Source of the DNA: Calothrix sp. NIES-4101 | GTDB taxonomy: Bacteria; Cyanobacteriota; Cyanobacteriia; Cyanobacteriales; Nostocaceae | Reading direction: 5' to 3' | Length of the DNA: 64,000 nucleotides | Assembly (NCBI GenBank): GCA_004296455.1 | Contig: AP018275.1 | Coordinates: 27,395-91,394 of the forward strand | Notes under the pieces: model-generated | The model's database searches: none | What the model was told of the DNA's origin: nothing | The model's input: only the letters and a program-made list of their open reading frames with translations | In this document: piece by piece, positions 17,805 to 28,694 of the stretch | How positions within the stretch are numbered: the first letter of the stretch is position 1 | Layout of the letters: every line of letters begins with the position of its first letter | Made by a program: the position numbers and the translations under genes

Positions 17805-18043
17805 TAGTTTTCTTCCTTTTCTCCTGTTTGTTCCTCGTTTTCTATAGTATCTTTCGATTTTTTGAGTTGGGCTTGTTTCAAAATACTATTTAGTGTACCT
17901 AGAGCCAAATCATCAGATAGTTTTCCCGGAACTGTTACTAAACCTGATTTTATTGTGTGTTTATACTGGCGGTGACTACCTTTTATTCTAGCTAAATACC
18001 AACCATCATCTTCTATCAACTTAATCATTTCCTTAACTTTCAT
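17804..18043 (-). CDS. hicA: HicA-family mRNA interferase toxin
   Basis: 79 residues. The dsRBD-like HicA core includes the catalytic His in ARIKGSHRQYKHTIKSGLV and VTVPGKLSDDLALGTLNSIL. HicA cleaves mRNA when free of HicB. The Lys/Glu-rich tail after residue 60 is extra. Toxin first and antitoxin second is the usual HicAB order. The pair probably stabilises the plasmid. Confidence 0.88.
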   Translation of the reverse strand: MKVKEMIKLIEDDGWYLARIKGSHRQYKHTIKSGLVTVPGKLSDDLALGTLNSILKQAQLKKSKDTIENEEQTGEKEEN

Positions 18044-18917
18044 TTAAACATTTATGTCACTTATAGTTTCCTTTTAAAGCTTAAAGTATATCTGGTGTAG
18101 AAAATATTGCTGACTCATTGTTAGTATTACTACCATTAAGAGGCTATATATAAATTAAATCTTCAGACCAAATAAACCCGATTTCTTGGATTTAAATATC
18201 CAGCATCATCTCACTTTACTAGCATCTGCGATACCATTTTGTGGTCGCCAAGGGCATCGCAATTAGCTCTCACACACATCTTGAGTTACAGGTGCGGCAA
18301 TAGGGAAGCTTTCGGCTTTAAGATATTCAGCGAAATACTTGCCAAAATACGACCATGAGGATTCGTTTTCTGCTGCCAGGAAACAACGAGGTGCTTCCTT
18401 GTACAAGGGTAGGCGAGAATTGATTTCTTCCTTCAACAGGGGGGAAAGTTCTTCAAAGTTGGCTAATTTCCTACCAGTTGCACTATAAACCAAGTATCCA
18501 GGTTTGCCCTTCATCTTCATCCAGGGTAGCCAAGGACTAACTCGTATCCAATCGATGTGAAGATTTTTCACCCCATGTGTGGAATTTCTCAATTCTTCGA
18601 GGGATGTTGTGAGTTTAAAAAATTCTCCGGCTTGGTATAACTTTTCTGGACTGTAGTCCTTAAATTTTGCGTCGGAAGCAAGAACATTGGGATAAGTGAG
18701 GGGGACATCAATTACAAAGGTAACATTAGTGCCAGATATCTCGCTTTTAGGACTACCAGACACAACATTTTGAACTGGGTTATTAGCAACGTGAACAATG
18801 GCAACGGTTTCCCCAGTCCAAGAATTTTCCCATTTATGAACAAGTTTATTGGTTTTGGGGTCGAGATAATAATTGAGTTCACGGGAAAGTAACTCCCATT
18901 CACCCTGCTTATTCTTG

Positions 18918-20642
18918 GTAGTCGTTCACAGGATTTAAAGTGTTACCAAGTAAATTAAGTACCAATAGATGGTAAATTAAGATGCATGGATGTAATGTGC
19001 CTCGTTTACGGGATTGAAATCCCAAGCTCAGATTGGGAAAAAACTCCAGCCAGCATCAAAGAACTGGTGGAGAAAATGGGGCAGCGCATCAAGCAATCCG
19101 AACAAGAGTTAGCGTCAGAAGTTGCCAAAAATCAAGAACTATTAGAAAAAATCAATCGAACATCAAAAAACTCATCATCTCCACCGTCAAGCGACCCACT
19201 CAATAGCGAAAAACTTCTATCAAAAAAGAAGAGTGATAAAAAGCGAGGTGGACAGCTAGGACATAAAGGGCATAGTCGTAACCTGTATGATGTATCCGAA
19301 TGCGATAGCGTTTTAGAACATCAGCCAGAAACTTGCTCTGGTTGTGGAGAAAAGTTAATAGGAGTTGATAGCAATCCCAGAAGGCATCAAGTAGTTGAAA
19401 TTCCACCGATAAATCCCATAATCGTAGAACATCGACTACATCAACTCGAATGTCAGCATTGTGGAACCTTGACTCGTGCAACCTTACCAGCAGATGTGCC
19501 AATTCGTGGTTATGGTGTAAGGGTAGTGGCACTTGTAGCAGTATTAAGTGGGTTATACCGCCATAGTACTCGAATGGTACAAAGCGCAATGCAAGATATC
19601 TTTGGAGTCACGATGTGCTTAGGTACAGTCAATAAACTGAAGAAAGAAGCAAGCGATGCAATTGCAGGAGCAGTATCAGAAGCAAAAACATACGTGCAAA
19701 ATTCTCCTGTAGTTGGAGTAGATGAAACAAGCTGTCTTCTAAGGAAATGTTGATGGATGTAATGACAAAAACAGAAAAGCTTGGCTCTGGGTTGCAGTTA
19801 CACCCCTAGTTACGTTTTTTCAAGTCACACTTTCCCGTTGTACGGACACAGCCAAAAATCTACTGGGAGAGAACTTCGGTGGAATTTTAAACTCCGACCG
19901 ATATGCATCGTATAACTGGGTTGACTTGGAGCAACGGCAGTTATGTTGGGCACATTTAAAACGGGAATTTATCAAAATATCTGAGCGTTCTGGAGTTTCA
20001 TCAAATATTGGCAATGCTCTGGTTAAACAACAAGAAAAATTATTTGAACTGTGGCATCGGGTTCGAGATGGAACTTTGAGCCGTTGCGAGTTTCAACTTT
20101 TAGTTACAGAGATTCGCGATTTAATCAAGTCTTCTTTACAAGAAGCTGCAAATTATGAGATTGGGGCACAGGAAAAAACTCCACTGGCAAAAACTGTTCG
20201 TACCTGTCGTCAACTCTTAAAAGTTGAGCAAGCTTTGTGGCTGTTTGTCGAAGTTGAGGGTGTGGAACCGACAAATAATGCTGCCGAAAGAGCAATACGT
20301 CCTGCCGTGATCTGGCGACGTACCAGTTTTGGCTCTCAAACAAAGGCTGGCAGCAATTTCGTTGCCAGAATGTTGACCGTTGTTACTACCCTAAAGTCCC
20401 AACGTCGAAATGTCTTGGAATTTATGACTCAAGCTGTTAGTTCTAAGCGTCACAATCAACCAACTCCTACTTTACTTCCCCAAATTCCTGCGGATAGAAG
20501 TTGCTGTTAAAAATGTTGCTGAAAACCTACGAAGTTATTCCCCTATTTCAATTAATATATTACCTTCATCTTTTGACCTATAACTCTTGGAAACACAAGG
20601 GTTTCATTTTCTTGTAATTTGCGATCGCCTGTGATCGATTAC
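18918..20642. mobile_element. IS66-like element (TnpC-only, ISBst12 type)
   Basis: 1725 bp with inverted ends GTAGTCGTTCACAGG (left) and, at the right, the complement of GTAATCGATCACAGG. The 8-bp duplication TATTCTTG lies at 18910-18917 and 20643-20650; 8 bp is the IS66 size. Only the tnpC-type transposase is encoded, and it is broken. Confidence 0.88.
18986..20510 (+). pseudogene. tnpC: IS66-family transposase TnpC, frameshifted
   Basis: First part (18986 to about 19735) has the leader coiled coil, the Pro/Ser linker KNSSSPPSSDPLNSEKLL, the zinc-finger Cys pairs (CSGCGEKL, CQHCGTL) and the first catalytic Asp (VVGVDETS). A frameshift and a stop follow; NVDGCNDKNRKAWLWVAVTP resumes in another frame and leads to LNSDRYASYNWV (second Asp) and NNAAERAIRPAVIWRRTSFG (catalytic Glu). 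All three catalytic residues exist but in different frames, so the element can move only in trans. Confidence 0.85.
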
Positions 20643-20823
20643 TATTCTTGATACATCGGGCAACATTCATACCCAAAATATTAAAAAGCTTGCGCTGTCG
20701 TTCCTGGGGGACAAAAGCATACATCGAACCCTGCCACTGGGTGTATACGTTTTCCCCTGTAGTCGTGCAGCGAACACGGATTAATTCATCTATACCGATC
20801 TGTTTCTGTTGTGCGGTTGATGG

Positions 20824-20985
20824 TAGGCTGTTGACTCTGTGACTTTTTTGGGATTTTGTTCATACAAAAAACGTGACTATTCACGAAGGCTGTAAAGCTT
20901 ATTTAACTGGGCTTTTGATGGACAATTTAACGTCACGTACAAAATTACTAAAAACCGCTCAAATTTTAACAAAGTACACAGCCTA
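20824..20985. mobile_element. 162-bp MITE copy 1, 9-bp target duplication
   Basis: Starts TAGGCTGTTGACTCTGTG and ends in the inverted AACAAAGTACACAGCCTA. GGTTGATGG is duplicated at 20815-20823 and 20986-20994. The ends match the 1679-bp IS at 43441-45119, so this is its non-autonomous derivative. It sits in the DUF1838 gene just after the signal-peptide coding part. Confidence 0.9.
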
Positions 20986-21297
20986 GGTTGATGGTGTTAC
21001 AACCAAACTAACTCCAGCAGCAAAGGTAGTTACGGCAAGGAATGTTTGGATACTTTTAATAGTTCTACTATTCTTGGAAATCATAAATGTCACCCTGGAT
21101 ATTCAAAGATATAAAGTCGCTAAGTGTAGCATTTGAATATCGTAATGTGTAGGGAAATTCTGCCCCTACTCAAAACTAGCATTGGCGGTACCACAAAGTG
21201 GTCGCCAAGGGCATCGCAATTTTCTTCCGCCTCAAATATAAACGCGATGTCTACGAGCGGCTATGCCGGGAGCAGATGTTAACCAAAATGCATCCTA

Positions 21298-21690
21298 ATG
21301 AGATTTAAAGGCAGCCAAGGGGAGAACGCCGATGCTCAACGGAATGCGATCGCTATTTCTGATTTACAGATAAAGGTGGCGGAATTACAGAGGGGAAGGG
21401 CAAAGTTAGCAGATGAAATTAGGGAAAAAGTAGCGATCTCTTTGGTGAAATTCGATGAAGGGCGTACCGATTTCCAAACCGCTCAAATTGTTTCTATGCG
21501 GGCAGTTGACCAGTTTAAGGTATTCGAGTTGAGATATACCAGGGGAAATAGTGATACAGAAACCTATCTATCAAGGCAAAATCAACTGGACAATCAAAAA
21601 GCCCAAACCTATCAAGCTTGGGCAAAGATGCGAAGAAGTTTATTTGAATTAAAATTGTTGGTTTTGAGTGTGAAAGAAGCAGAGATTTAA
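21298..21690 (+). pseudogene. Duplicated 3' fragment of the TolC-like gene
   Basis: About 125 residues nearly identical to the end of the gene at 16450-17592 (from GSQGENADAQRNAIAISDLQ to LLVLSVKEAEI). The upstream signal peptide and first 250 residues are absent and no start is credible. It arose by duplication; differences cluster at synonymous or conservative sites, so the copy was probably functional for a time. Confidence 0.8.
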
Positions 21691-21758
21691 GATTATTCTG
21701 AATAAAAGGGTGAAAAATTGGAACACTCTTATATCGAATTTCAGGTACTTCAATTCTA

Positions 21759-22274
21759 ATGTTCAAAGTAAAGTCACAATTTTCAAAGTTTCTCGGATTG
21801 TTGCTTATCGTCTGCTTTACCTTCTTCACAGTATATGTAGCGAATTCTCAACAACTCCCTTTAGTTGAATACCAATCAAAAACATCTGCCAGAGAAACCA
21901 CCAAATATAAATTGGCAACTGAGGTACTACTAGAGATAGGAATCGCACAAAGATACGATATGCATTTCGACCACTTGATGGGCACGTTAATAGGTAAGGG
22001 TGATGATTTTAAGCTTTATACAAGGTTTAGGAAGATGTTTGCACGAGAAATTGGTTGGAGACATTTCAAAGATGCCTATGCAGCAAGAATGGAAGCCGAT
22101 TTTTCGGAAGATGAATTAAAAAAATTGTTAAATTTATCAAAGCAACCTGTGATGAAAAAGTTGTTGCAGTCTGAAGTCAAAGCATATATGGATACGTCTA
22201 AACAAAGGTTTAAAATGGGATTTGACTTGTGGGATAACTATAATAACGGCAAAATAAATTTACCACCAGACTAA
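21759..22274 (+). CDS. Exported DUF2059-like protein
   Basis: 171 residues; signal peptide FLGLLLIVCFTFFTVYVANS. The mature helical protein ends with a DUF2059-like segment (ADFSEDELKKLLNLSKQPVM, then KKLLQSEVK), matching the family pattern FS..EL..L..FY.SP.G.K. Family role is unknown. It follows the TolC-like fragment by 69 bp and converges on the gene at 22320. Confidence 0.55.
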   Translation: MFKVKSQFSKFLGLLLIVCFTFFTVYVANSQQLPLVEYQSKTSARETTKYKLATEVLLEIGIAQRYDMHFDHLMGTLIGKGDDFKLYTRFRKMFAREIGWRHFKDAYAARMEADFSEDELKKLLNLSKQPVMKKLLQSEVKAYMDTSKQRFKMGFDLWDNYNNGKINLPPD

Positions 22275-22319
22275 ACTTTACTCCATAAAAGTATCGTTAT
22301 TTGTAGTATCTGTAAAAAT

Positions 22320-23318
22320 TTAAGAACAGGTGGCAGTTAAACTAACATTTTGCTGTATTTCAGATGGTTGTATTTGATATTGCTTGATTAGTGTCGTACC
22401 ATCCAATTCTTTAACTGTGATGGGTGCATCAATAGTAAAGTTAACAGGAGGAATTAAACTACCACCAGCAAATAGAAATCTACCAATAAATGCAACTTCC
22501 CCGCATGAATTAACTGTAGCACTGGCACTATTTTGGATGTTATCAGTTGGATGCACGTAATAAACTTCTATTTTTCTACCCGGTGTTAAATTACTAATGA
22601 CTAGTTCTTTGTTTGTATTCAAAACAGCCGTTGGAGATAACGGTGGTGGAGTGACGTTATTTAATTCTGTAGTACCTGGTGAAGGTTCAACTGGATTTTG
22701 AGTTATCCAAGTAGTTTTCTCAACTGGTTGTACATCTTGGACAATTTTTGGATAAGAAACATACAAATTATTTTTATTGCAAGCAAAATTACTACCGGGT
22801 GTACCAGTTGTTGGTAAAGCTTGATTATTTAAAAAGATTGCTTTGGGAATAGGATTTTGTAGAACTATACGAATAAATCCACAGAAATTACTCGTAATCG
22901 TGCGATTGGGATTATCGTTTAAAAACCTAATAGTTAATGCTTTTGAGGGAGTGAAGCCAGAAACAAATACCAAACCTGTTGAATTTTTCCAAACAGCATG
23001 CGCTTCTGTTTGACCATTACATTTATAATCGTCTCTAGTTGGCAGATTGGTATTAGTAAAAGTATAAGAGTTGGTATCAATAATTTCGACTTGATCACCA
23101 GTTTGTAAACTACGTCTGGGTCTAATTTGCACTACACCACAACTGTCGGATAACCCAGAGCGAATAAAGGGCATACCACCCAAACCAACTTCATAGGCTT
23201 TACTAGGTTCTAAACCTTTGATATAAAAGTATCCTGTTCCCAAATGTCCAGTAATTTGTGCGAGTGCTGGTAGGGGAATGATTGCCAATAATAAACCTAA
23301 AAATAAATGTTTTTTCAT
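22320..23318 (-). CDS. Exported protein with three related repeats
   Basis: 332 residues; signal peptide FLGLLLAIIPLPALA. The mature part has three ~90-100 residue beta-rich repeats, each with a 'GLEPSKAYEV / GFTPSKALTI / NLTPGRKIEV' strand and later a 'CGVVQIRP / CGFIRIVL / CGEVAFIG' strand. A Pro/Thr-rich linker separates repeats two and three. No family recognised; likely extracellular or periplasmic. It overlaps nothing and is followed upstream, two bases away, by the truncated gene at 23320. Confidence 0.6.
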   Translation of the reverse strand: MKKHLFLGLLLAIIPLPALAQITGHLGTGYFYIKGLEPSKAYEVGLGGMPFIRSGLSDSCGVVQIRPRRSLQTGDQVEIIDTNSYTFTNTNLPTRDDYKCNGQTEAHAVWKNSTGLVFVSGFTPSKALTIRFLNDNPNRTITSNFCGFIRIVLQNPIPKAIFLNNQALPTTGTPGSNFACNKNNLYVSYPKIVQDVQPVEKTTWITQNPVEPSPGTTELNNVTPPPLSPTAVLNTNKELVISNLTPGRKIEVYYVHPTDNIQNSASATVNSCGEVAFIGRFLFAGGSLIPPVNFTIDAPITVKELDGTTLIKQYQIQPSEIQQNVSLTATCS

Positions 23319-23319
23319 A

Positions 23320-23652
23320 TCACCAATCTATCGGTTTATATTCAACAGCTTCACCACCTATTTGTCTGCAAACTGGCATTTTAGAATCGCTGGTGGTGGG
23401 GAATGATGAAGTGGTGTATTCAGACCCTTTAAAAGTAAACTTAGTAGGTAAAGGAATGAGGGTAGATTCGACTATTGCATTATAGCGATACTCCTTCGGA
23501 GTCACTCCGTGAACGCGTTTTAATTTTCGTTGCTCTCCCAATACTCCAAACCCGCAAGCATTGAAGCTGATTACTCTACGTTCCTGGGTTAAAATTTCGA
23601 CAGGTTGACTAGTTTCTTGGTTCACAATCACTACATATCTACCAGACCTATC
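23320..23652 (-). pseudogene. 3' part of an exported protein gene cut by transposon B
   Basis: The frame runs out of the transposon tip at 23653 and gives about 110 residues: RSGRYVVIVNQETSQPVEIL, the CGFGVLGEQRKLKR region and a Cys-containing tail ending KPIDW. The last codon is one base from the following gene on the same strand, so the two formed an operon. The 5' part is not found in this window. No family recognised. Confidence 0.5.
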
Positions 23653-23850
23653 TGTAGCGAACTGCAAACATAAACGCTTCAAACTGCAAACAAGCCAATT
23701 TTGAAACCACATTAACTGCAAATAAGGAGGGTCTCAAAACCACATTAAGTGCAAATGAAACCAGATTATTTGCAACCAAACCACATTAAGTGCAAACAAA
23801 CCAGATTATTTGCAAATAAGCCCAAACCCTTATAAATAAGCATTTTCCGA
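23653..23850. repeat. End array of truncated transposon B
   Basis: Begins TGTAGCGAACTGCAAACA and repeats the 20-bp units seen in element A (AACCACATTAAGTGCAAACA type), ending with CCCTTATAAATAAGCATTTT. It is nearly identical, inverted, to the end at 53640-53822, apart from a difference in repeat-unit number. The adjacent gene order (array then tniB read toward it) matches the right end of element A. Confidence 0.85.
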
Positions 23851-24001
23851 AAAACAGCCCTAAAACTGTCCAGAAAATAGGAACTTTTTTGCTGGACAAA
23901 TATGTCCATTTATCTATATATAAACTGGACAAAAATAAAACACAAAAAAACTGGACGAGGTATTCTTCATTTTTAACGAGTATTAGAACGGATATATTGA
24001 G

Positions 24002-24988
24002 TCAAATTGCATCACTATGCAAAGGAATTCCAATTTTCAACATCTGGTCTCTCAAATCTTCAGTCCGACCAGGAGGTAATTGGGAGTGCAAAAAAGAATT
24101 AACTTCACTTACTCGTATATTTAATAACTCGGCTAGCACCTTCGCATTATACCCATGCCGAATTAAGCGAGGCTCTAAATCATTAAGCCCGGTAGCCAAA
24201 ACCTCTTCGAGTATATCAACGGTAACAGGCTTGGTAGCAGTTTCATAAGCCTTCTGAAAGCATAAACGTAAGTAATGTTCGATTTGTAACGGGGTCGTCA
24301 ATCGTTTTGCTAAAGATGAAACTGCCTCATCCGTAATTAAATCTTCGGGTATGTAATCAGAGTGAATACACTCGCTCAATAGCCATTTTATATACTCAGT
24401 TTGATGACCTCGAATGCCTTCAAAACTAAATACGTTTGTCCTAGCACCAATTTCTTCCAAAGATGGTCTCAGTAAATCATTTTTGAGTTTAGGATGTCCG
24501 ATGAGAACTACGGATAAAGTACAACCATTCTGCCGTACCAATTCAATCAAACGCTTAATTTTGACCAACGTACTATTATTAAGGTCATGGGCTTCATCCA
24601 CGAACAGTACTACGGTTTTACGGCATTTTTGAATCAACGCCAATAATTTTCGTTCCCTTTGTTCTGGTTGGGTTGGTGGTTTTCCATCCCTCTCCGTACT
24701 CAAATCGCAGAACAAAGCAGTCATTAAAACCCCTAAATTGACTTTATCTTTATCAACTGCGAGGCTGCGGGAAGTAATAATGTCTTTCTCGGAGGCTAAT
24801 TCTGATTGCAACCGTTGCAAAGTGGTGGTTTTACCGCAACCAACAATACCCGTTACTGCAATCAAACGGCTTTGCCGAATTTGCAGTTTCAACTCTTTGA
24901 ATAAATTCGTTTGGTCTTCAGTTTCAAAATACCCTACATGGTCTAAGGTACGTTTGAGACCAAAATAATTCATCACTTCACTCAGCAT
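24002..24988 (-). CDS. tniB: TniB/TnsC-like ATPase of element B
   Basis: 328 residues, the same protein as at 2899-3888 with scattered substitutions. Walker A is GIVGCGKTT and Walker B VVLFVDEAHDL, both intact, so it could still be active. It overlaps the remaining 3' piece of tniA by 11 bp as in element A. Because its own transposase is truncated, any function would be with the TniA of element A. Confidence 0.85.
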   Translation of the reverse strand: MLSEVMNYFGLKRTLDHVGYFETEDQTNLFKELKLQIRQSRLIAVTGIVGCGKTTTLQRLQSELASEKDIITSRSLAVDKDKVNLGVLMTALFCDLSTERDGKPPTQPEQRERKLLALIQKCRKTVVLFVDEAHDLNNSTLVKIKRLIELVRQNGCTLSVVLIGHPKLKNDLLRPSLEEIGARTNVFSFEGIRGHQTEYIKWLLSECIHSDYIPEDLITDEAVSSLAKRLTTPLQIEHYLRLCFQKAYETATKPVTVDILEEVLATGLNDLEPRLIRHGYNAKVLAELLNIRVSEVNSFLHSQLPPGRTEDLRDQMLKIGIPLHSDAI

Positions 24989-25282
24989 TGTTTGTACCAG
25001 GTAAGGGGTGGAAAAAATCTCGCACCTGCTTCATCACCTCCTGTTTATTGAGGGTGCTGGTACAAATCGCGTCAATATAAGCCACCTGTTCGGGGGTAAG
25101 TTTAGCCAACGGACGTGCTAAATATTCGGCGATCGCCGTGCTAAATGTCAGTTCTTGGAATGGGTGGGAGTCCACAAAAGGCTTGACTTTGAGTTCTTTT
25201 GTTGTATCACCTAAGAGTGCTATTTCTCCACGACCAATGGCGGAATTCGGTAAGGAAAGCTGTTTGGCTAAAGATTCAATTC
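24978..25282 (-). pseudogene. tniA: tniA 3' fragment of element B
   Basis: About 100 C-terminal residues remain (RIESLAKQLSLPNSAIG, then AEYLARPLAKLTPEQVAYID and TLNKQEVMKQVRDFF), matching the tail of element A's transposase. The sequence stops at the inverted end of the Tn3-family transposon at 25283. The catalytic core and the resolvase are missing from the window. Confidence 0.88.
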
Positions 25283-25364
25283 GGGTGGCCGCCGAGATAC
25301 GTGCAAAATGGGACACGTTGTAAAGTTTTGTAAATAAATCAGGTTGAAAGCATTGATTTTAGGT

Positions 25365-25949
25365 TCAGTCGAGCCAGAAATTTTGGAAGCGATCGCTCGA
25401 TAATTCTGTGTAGCGAATAGTATGTTGAATATTTTTGTGTCCCAGATAAGCCTGAATAGCTCTAGTGTCATGACCATGAGATGCCAAATAAAACCCGCAG
25501 GCATGACGTAACATATGCGGATGTACCGATAAAGCTAAACCAGCAAGAGTGCCAGCACGACTAATAATATTAAAAGCGGTGGCAGCAGCCATCGGAGTAC
25601 TACGCTCAGAAACAAACAAGTAAGGGGAGTTAGGATATTCTCGTTGTAGTTGTCGTAGCCACCTTAACTCCCTGGCACGTAAAGGATGGGTTGAACTGAT
25701 ACCATGCTTGAGTCGATTGATATGAATTGTGCCACTAGAAAAATCTACCTGCTCCCATCGCAGTGCTACTAATTCTGATACACGTAGCCCGTGACGATAA
25801 GCCAGTAAAATTAAAGTCGAATCTCTGTGACCATGCCGCCCTGTTGATGAAGCGGCTTTAATCATGGCTTCAACTTCATTGGGTAGCAGATATTCTCGTG
25901 TTCGCTTCTCTAGATTTGTAACTTTTTTGGGTGGAGCAGTATGAGTCAT
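25365..25949 (-). CDS. Short tyrosine recombinase of the Tn3 copy 1 (TnpI-like)
   Basis: 194 residues from ATG 25949. A catalytic-domain-only recombinase of the FimB/FimE size: first Arg in AYRHGLRVSELVALRW, the HPHMLRHACG box, AYLGHKNIQHT and the nucleophilic Tyr in IRYTELSSDRF. It probably resolves cointegrates, as TnpI does in Tn4430-type elements. The ~200-bp divergent intergenic region carries repeated TTGCCCATAAA and TTGGGTAC boxes that may be its core site. The protein is identical to the one in copy 2. Confidence 0.85.
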   Translation of the reverse strand: MTHTAPPKKVTNLEKRTREYLLPNEVEAMIKAASSTGRHGHRDSTLILLAYRHGLRVSELVALRWEQVDFSSGTIHINRLKHGISSTHPLRARELRWLRQLQREYPNSPYLFVSERSTPMAAATAFNIISRAGTLAGLALSVHPHMLRHACGFYLASHGHDTRAIQAYLGHKNIQHTIRYTELSSDRFQNFWLD

Positions 25950-26146
25950 AAAAACCAACTTGCCCATAAAAGGTAATTGGGTACTTTAACATTGGGTACG
26001 ACACAATCAACTCCCCACACATTCCATGTTAAAAACTTGCCCATAAACAGTTCTTTTTGGTAATGTTTCTCTACATAAAATCCAACGCTTGTGGCTGATT
26101 GGTGATATATACCTTTTGAAGTGTTAAATCGCACAAACACATACTG

Positions 26147-28694
26147 ATGGTGACATCGATAGAACGTACCGCTTACCCTCGATTTAAGCGTCAATTAACC
26201 GCCAAAGAACTCACCGAGATTTACACACCCAACAAGAGTGAAATTGCTTTTGCTTACGCAACAACTAAAGGTGAAAGTAATATTCTTAACTTAGTATGTC
26301 TATTAAAATCATTTCAGCGACTAGGTTACTTCCCTTCTCTAGTAGATATTCCTCTCAAAATCGTTAATCATATTCGCAGCAATTTAAAATTCTCAGTTGA
26401 TACTGTTTTGGGTTATGAAAATCGTAAAACCATGTATCGCCACCGGACTGCTATTCGCGAATATCTCCAGGTAAATCAGTTTAATCAAACTGGGCTACAT
26501 CTAGCTATAAAAGCAGTGAATGAATCGGCGAATATTATGGATAATCCTGCTGATTTAATGAATGTAGCCATTGCTGAATTAGTTAAAAATAGATATGAAT
26601 TACCAGGATTCAACACATTAAATAGATTAGTCCGTCGAGTGAGAAATGTAGTAAACCAAAGATTATTTTCCCTCGTACTGAGTCGCATCTCGTCAGATTA
26701 CCAAGAACGCTTGCTGGACTTATTAGAGCGTCATCCACTTGAGTATCAAACCTCATTCAACAGCCTGAAGCAACTACCTAAAAGCCCTACTCGTAACAAT
26801 ATCAATGACTTTATTGTACATTTAATCTGGCTGGATTCTTTGGGTAATGTTAAGCCAATACTCTTGGAAATTTTATAAAAATCACCGTCGGACATTTTTC
26901 CGCTTAGTAAAAGCGTTAGAGTTTAAATCAACTACTAACGAACAAAGTGTGAAGGAAGCATTACAATTTGTCCTAGATAATTCGCATCGTCGAGGGGAAT
27001 TTCTCAAAGCAAGTATTGAACTAGATTTTATTTCAGAACAGTGGCGAAAATTAGTTGTAGTCAAGCAAGGAGAGAAAACAAAATTCGTTCGTCGGCACTT
27101 CGAGGCTTGTATTTTTTACTACCTAGCAGCCGAATTAAGGTCAGGAGATATCTGCGTTGTTGGTAGTGAAGATTACGCCGACTACCGAGAACAATTATTG
27201 TCTTGGTCAGAGTGTTTGCCGTTGGTTGACCAATACTGTGAGAATTTAGGCTTTCCTAATACCGCTTCTGAGTTTACCTTGACACTAAAATCTTGGTTGA
27301 CGGACACGGCGGCGGCGGTGGATGCAGGTTATCCCAATAACCACCAATTTATTATTAATGATGAAGGCGAACCCATCCTCAAAAAGTATCAGCGTAACGA
27401 GTTGAGTGTTGCTGCCAAAGCTTTAATAGAAAAAATCGAAGAATGTTTTCCAGAAAGAAATTTAATCGATATCCTCAGAAATGTTGACTACTGGACAAAT
27501 TTTACCCGTCACTTTGGCCCACTGTCTGGTAGTGATCCTAAAATTGAACGTGCGACGGAACGTTATCTTTTGACGACGTTTACTTATGGTTGCAATTTGG
27601 GGCCGACTCAAGCGGCGAGACATATGCGAGGTATCGTCACCGCGAAGGAATTGGCATTTGTCAACCGTCGCCATGTGACTGTGGATAAGCTCAATGCAGC
27701 ATTAGTGGATATTATTAACCGCTACAATGCTTTAAATCTGCCTTCAGTTTGGGGTGATGGTAAAAGTGCGGCGGCAGATGGAACGAAGTATGAACTCTAC
27801 GAAGAGAATTTACTGTCTGAGTATCATATTCGCTATGGGGGCTACGGAGGAATAGCTTACCACCATGTCTCTGATACCTATGTGGCTTTATTTAGCCAGT
27901 TTATTTCTTGTGGCACTTGGGAAGCTGTTCATATCATCGAGGGGTTGTTAAAAAACTCTTCCGATATTCAACCCGATACAATTCATGCTGATACCCACGG
28001 TCAATCAACACCTGTGTTTGCATTGGCACATATGCTGGGAATTAAGTTAATGCCTCGGATTCGTAATTGGAAAGATTTAAATTTTTATCGTCCTGACAAA
28101 GATACTGCTTATCAACATATTGATTCTTTGTTCTCTGAAACTATTGATTGGAAGCGGATAGAAACTCATTGGCAAGATATTTTACAGGTGGTTCTATCAA
28201 TCCAAACAGGTAAGGTATCAAGCGCAATTTTATTGCGTAAATTGGGAAATTATAGCCGTAAAAATAGGTTATATCAAGCTTTTCAGGAATTAGGACAAGT
28301 AGTGAGAACTGTTTTCTTGCTGCAATACATATCGGATATGCAGATGATAAAAGAAATTACTGCTGTGACGAATATTGTGGAGGCTTATCATAAATTCTCA
28401 AAGTGGTTTTTCTTTGGCGGCTTTGGGGTTGTCATGAAGAATGACCCAATTGAACAGGAGAAGGTGATTAAGTATAAAGATTTGGTAGCAAATGCTGTTT
28501 TGTTCCAAAATGTTGTAGATTTAACTGATATATTGCGGGATTTACAGAAGCAAGGCTATTTGATTAGCCGTGAGGATGTGGCGGTTGTGAGTCCTTATAT
28601 TACGGCTCATGTTAAGCGGTTTGGTGATTACCTGATTGATATGGAGAGTGTGCCACCGTCGTTGGATGAGGTTCAAAGTTTAGTGCTTGCTTAA
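26147..28694 (+). pseudogene. tnpA: Tn3-family transposase TnpA with 535-bp internal deletion
   Basis: The N-terminal part (to DSLGNVKPILLEIL) ends at a stop at 26876-26878, and the remainder is in another frame from about 26870 (WKFYKNHRRTFFRLVKALEF onward). Comparison with the intact gene at 45071-48160 shows the missing segment and explains the frameshift. The catalytic half (GSDPKIERATERYL, YHHVSDTYVALFSQFISCGT, ADTHGQSTPVF, LMPRIRNWKDLNFYRP) is complete, with its original C-terminus DEVQSLVLA. Inactive unless supplied by copy 2. Confidence 0.9.

Larger units (their letters stand above)
18263..21084 (-). pseudogene. DUF1838 exported protein, broken by an IS66-like element and a MITE
   Basis: Three pieces restore one gene. 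It starts at ATG 21084 with a signal peptide (IQTFLAVTTFAAGVSLVV), is interrupted by a 162-bp MITE (20824-20985), continues with IDELIRVRCTTTGENVYTQW and RQRKLFNILGMNVARC, is interrupted by the IS66-like element (18918-20642), and resumes with QGEWELLSRELNYYLDPKTN to the stop at 18263. Removing both insertions and one copy of each duplication keeps the frame across the IS. These are DUF1838 hallmarks; function of the family is unknown. Certainly inactive here. Confidence 0.85.
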
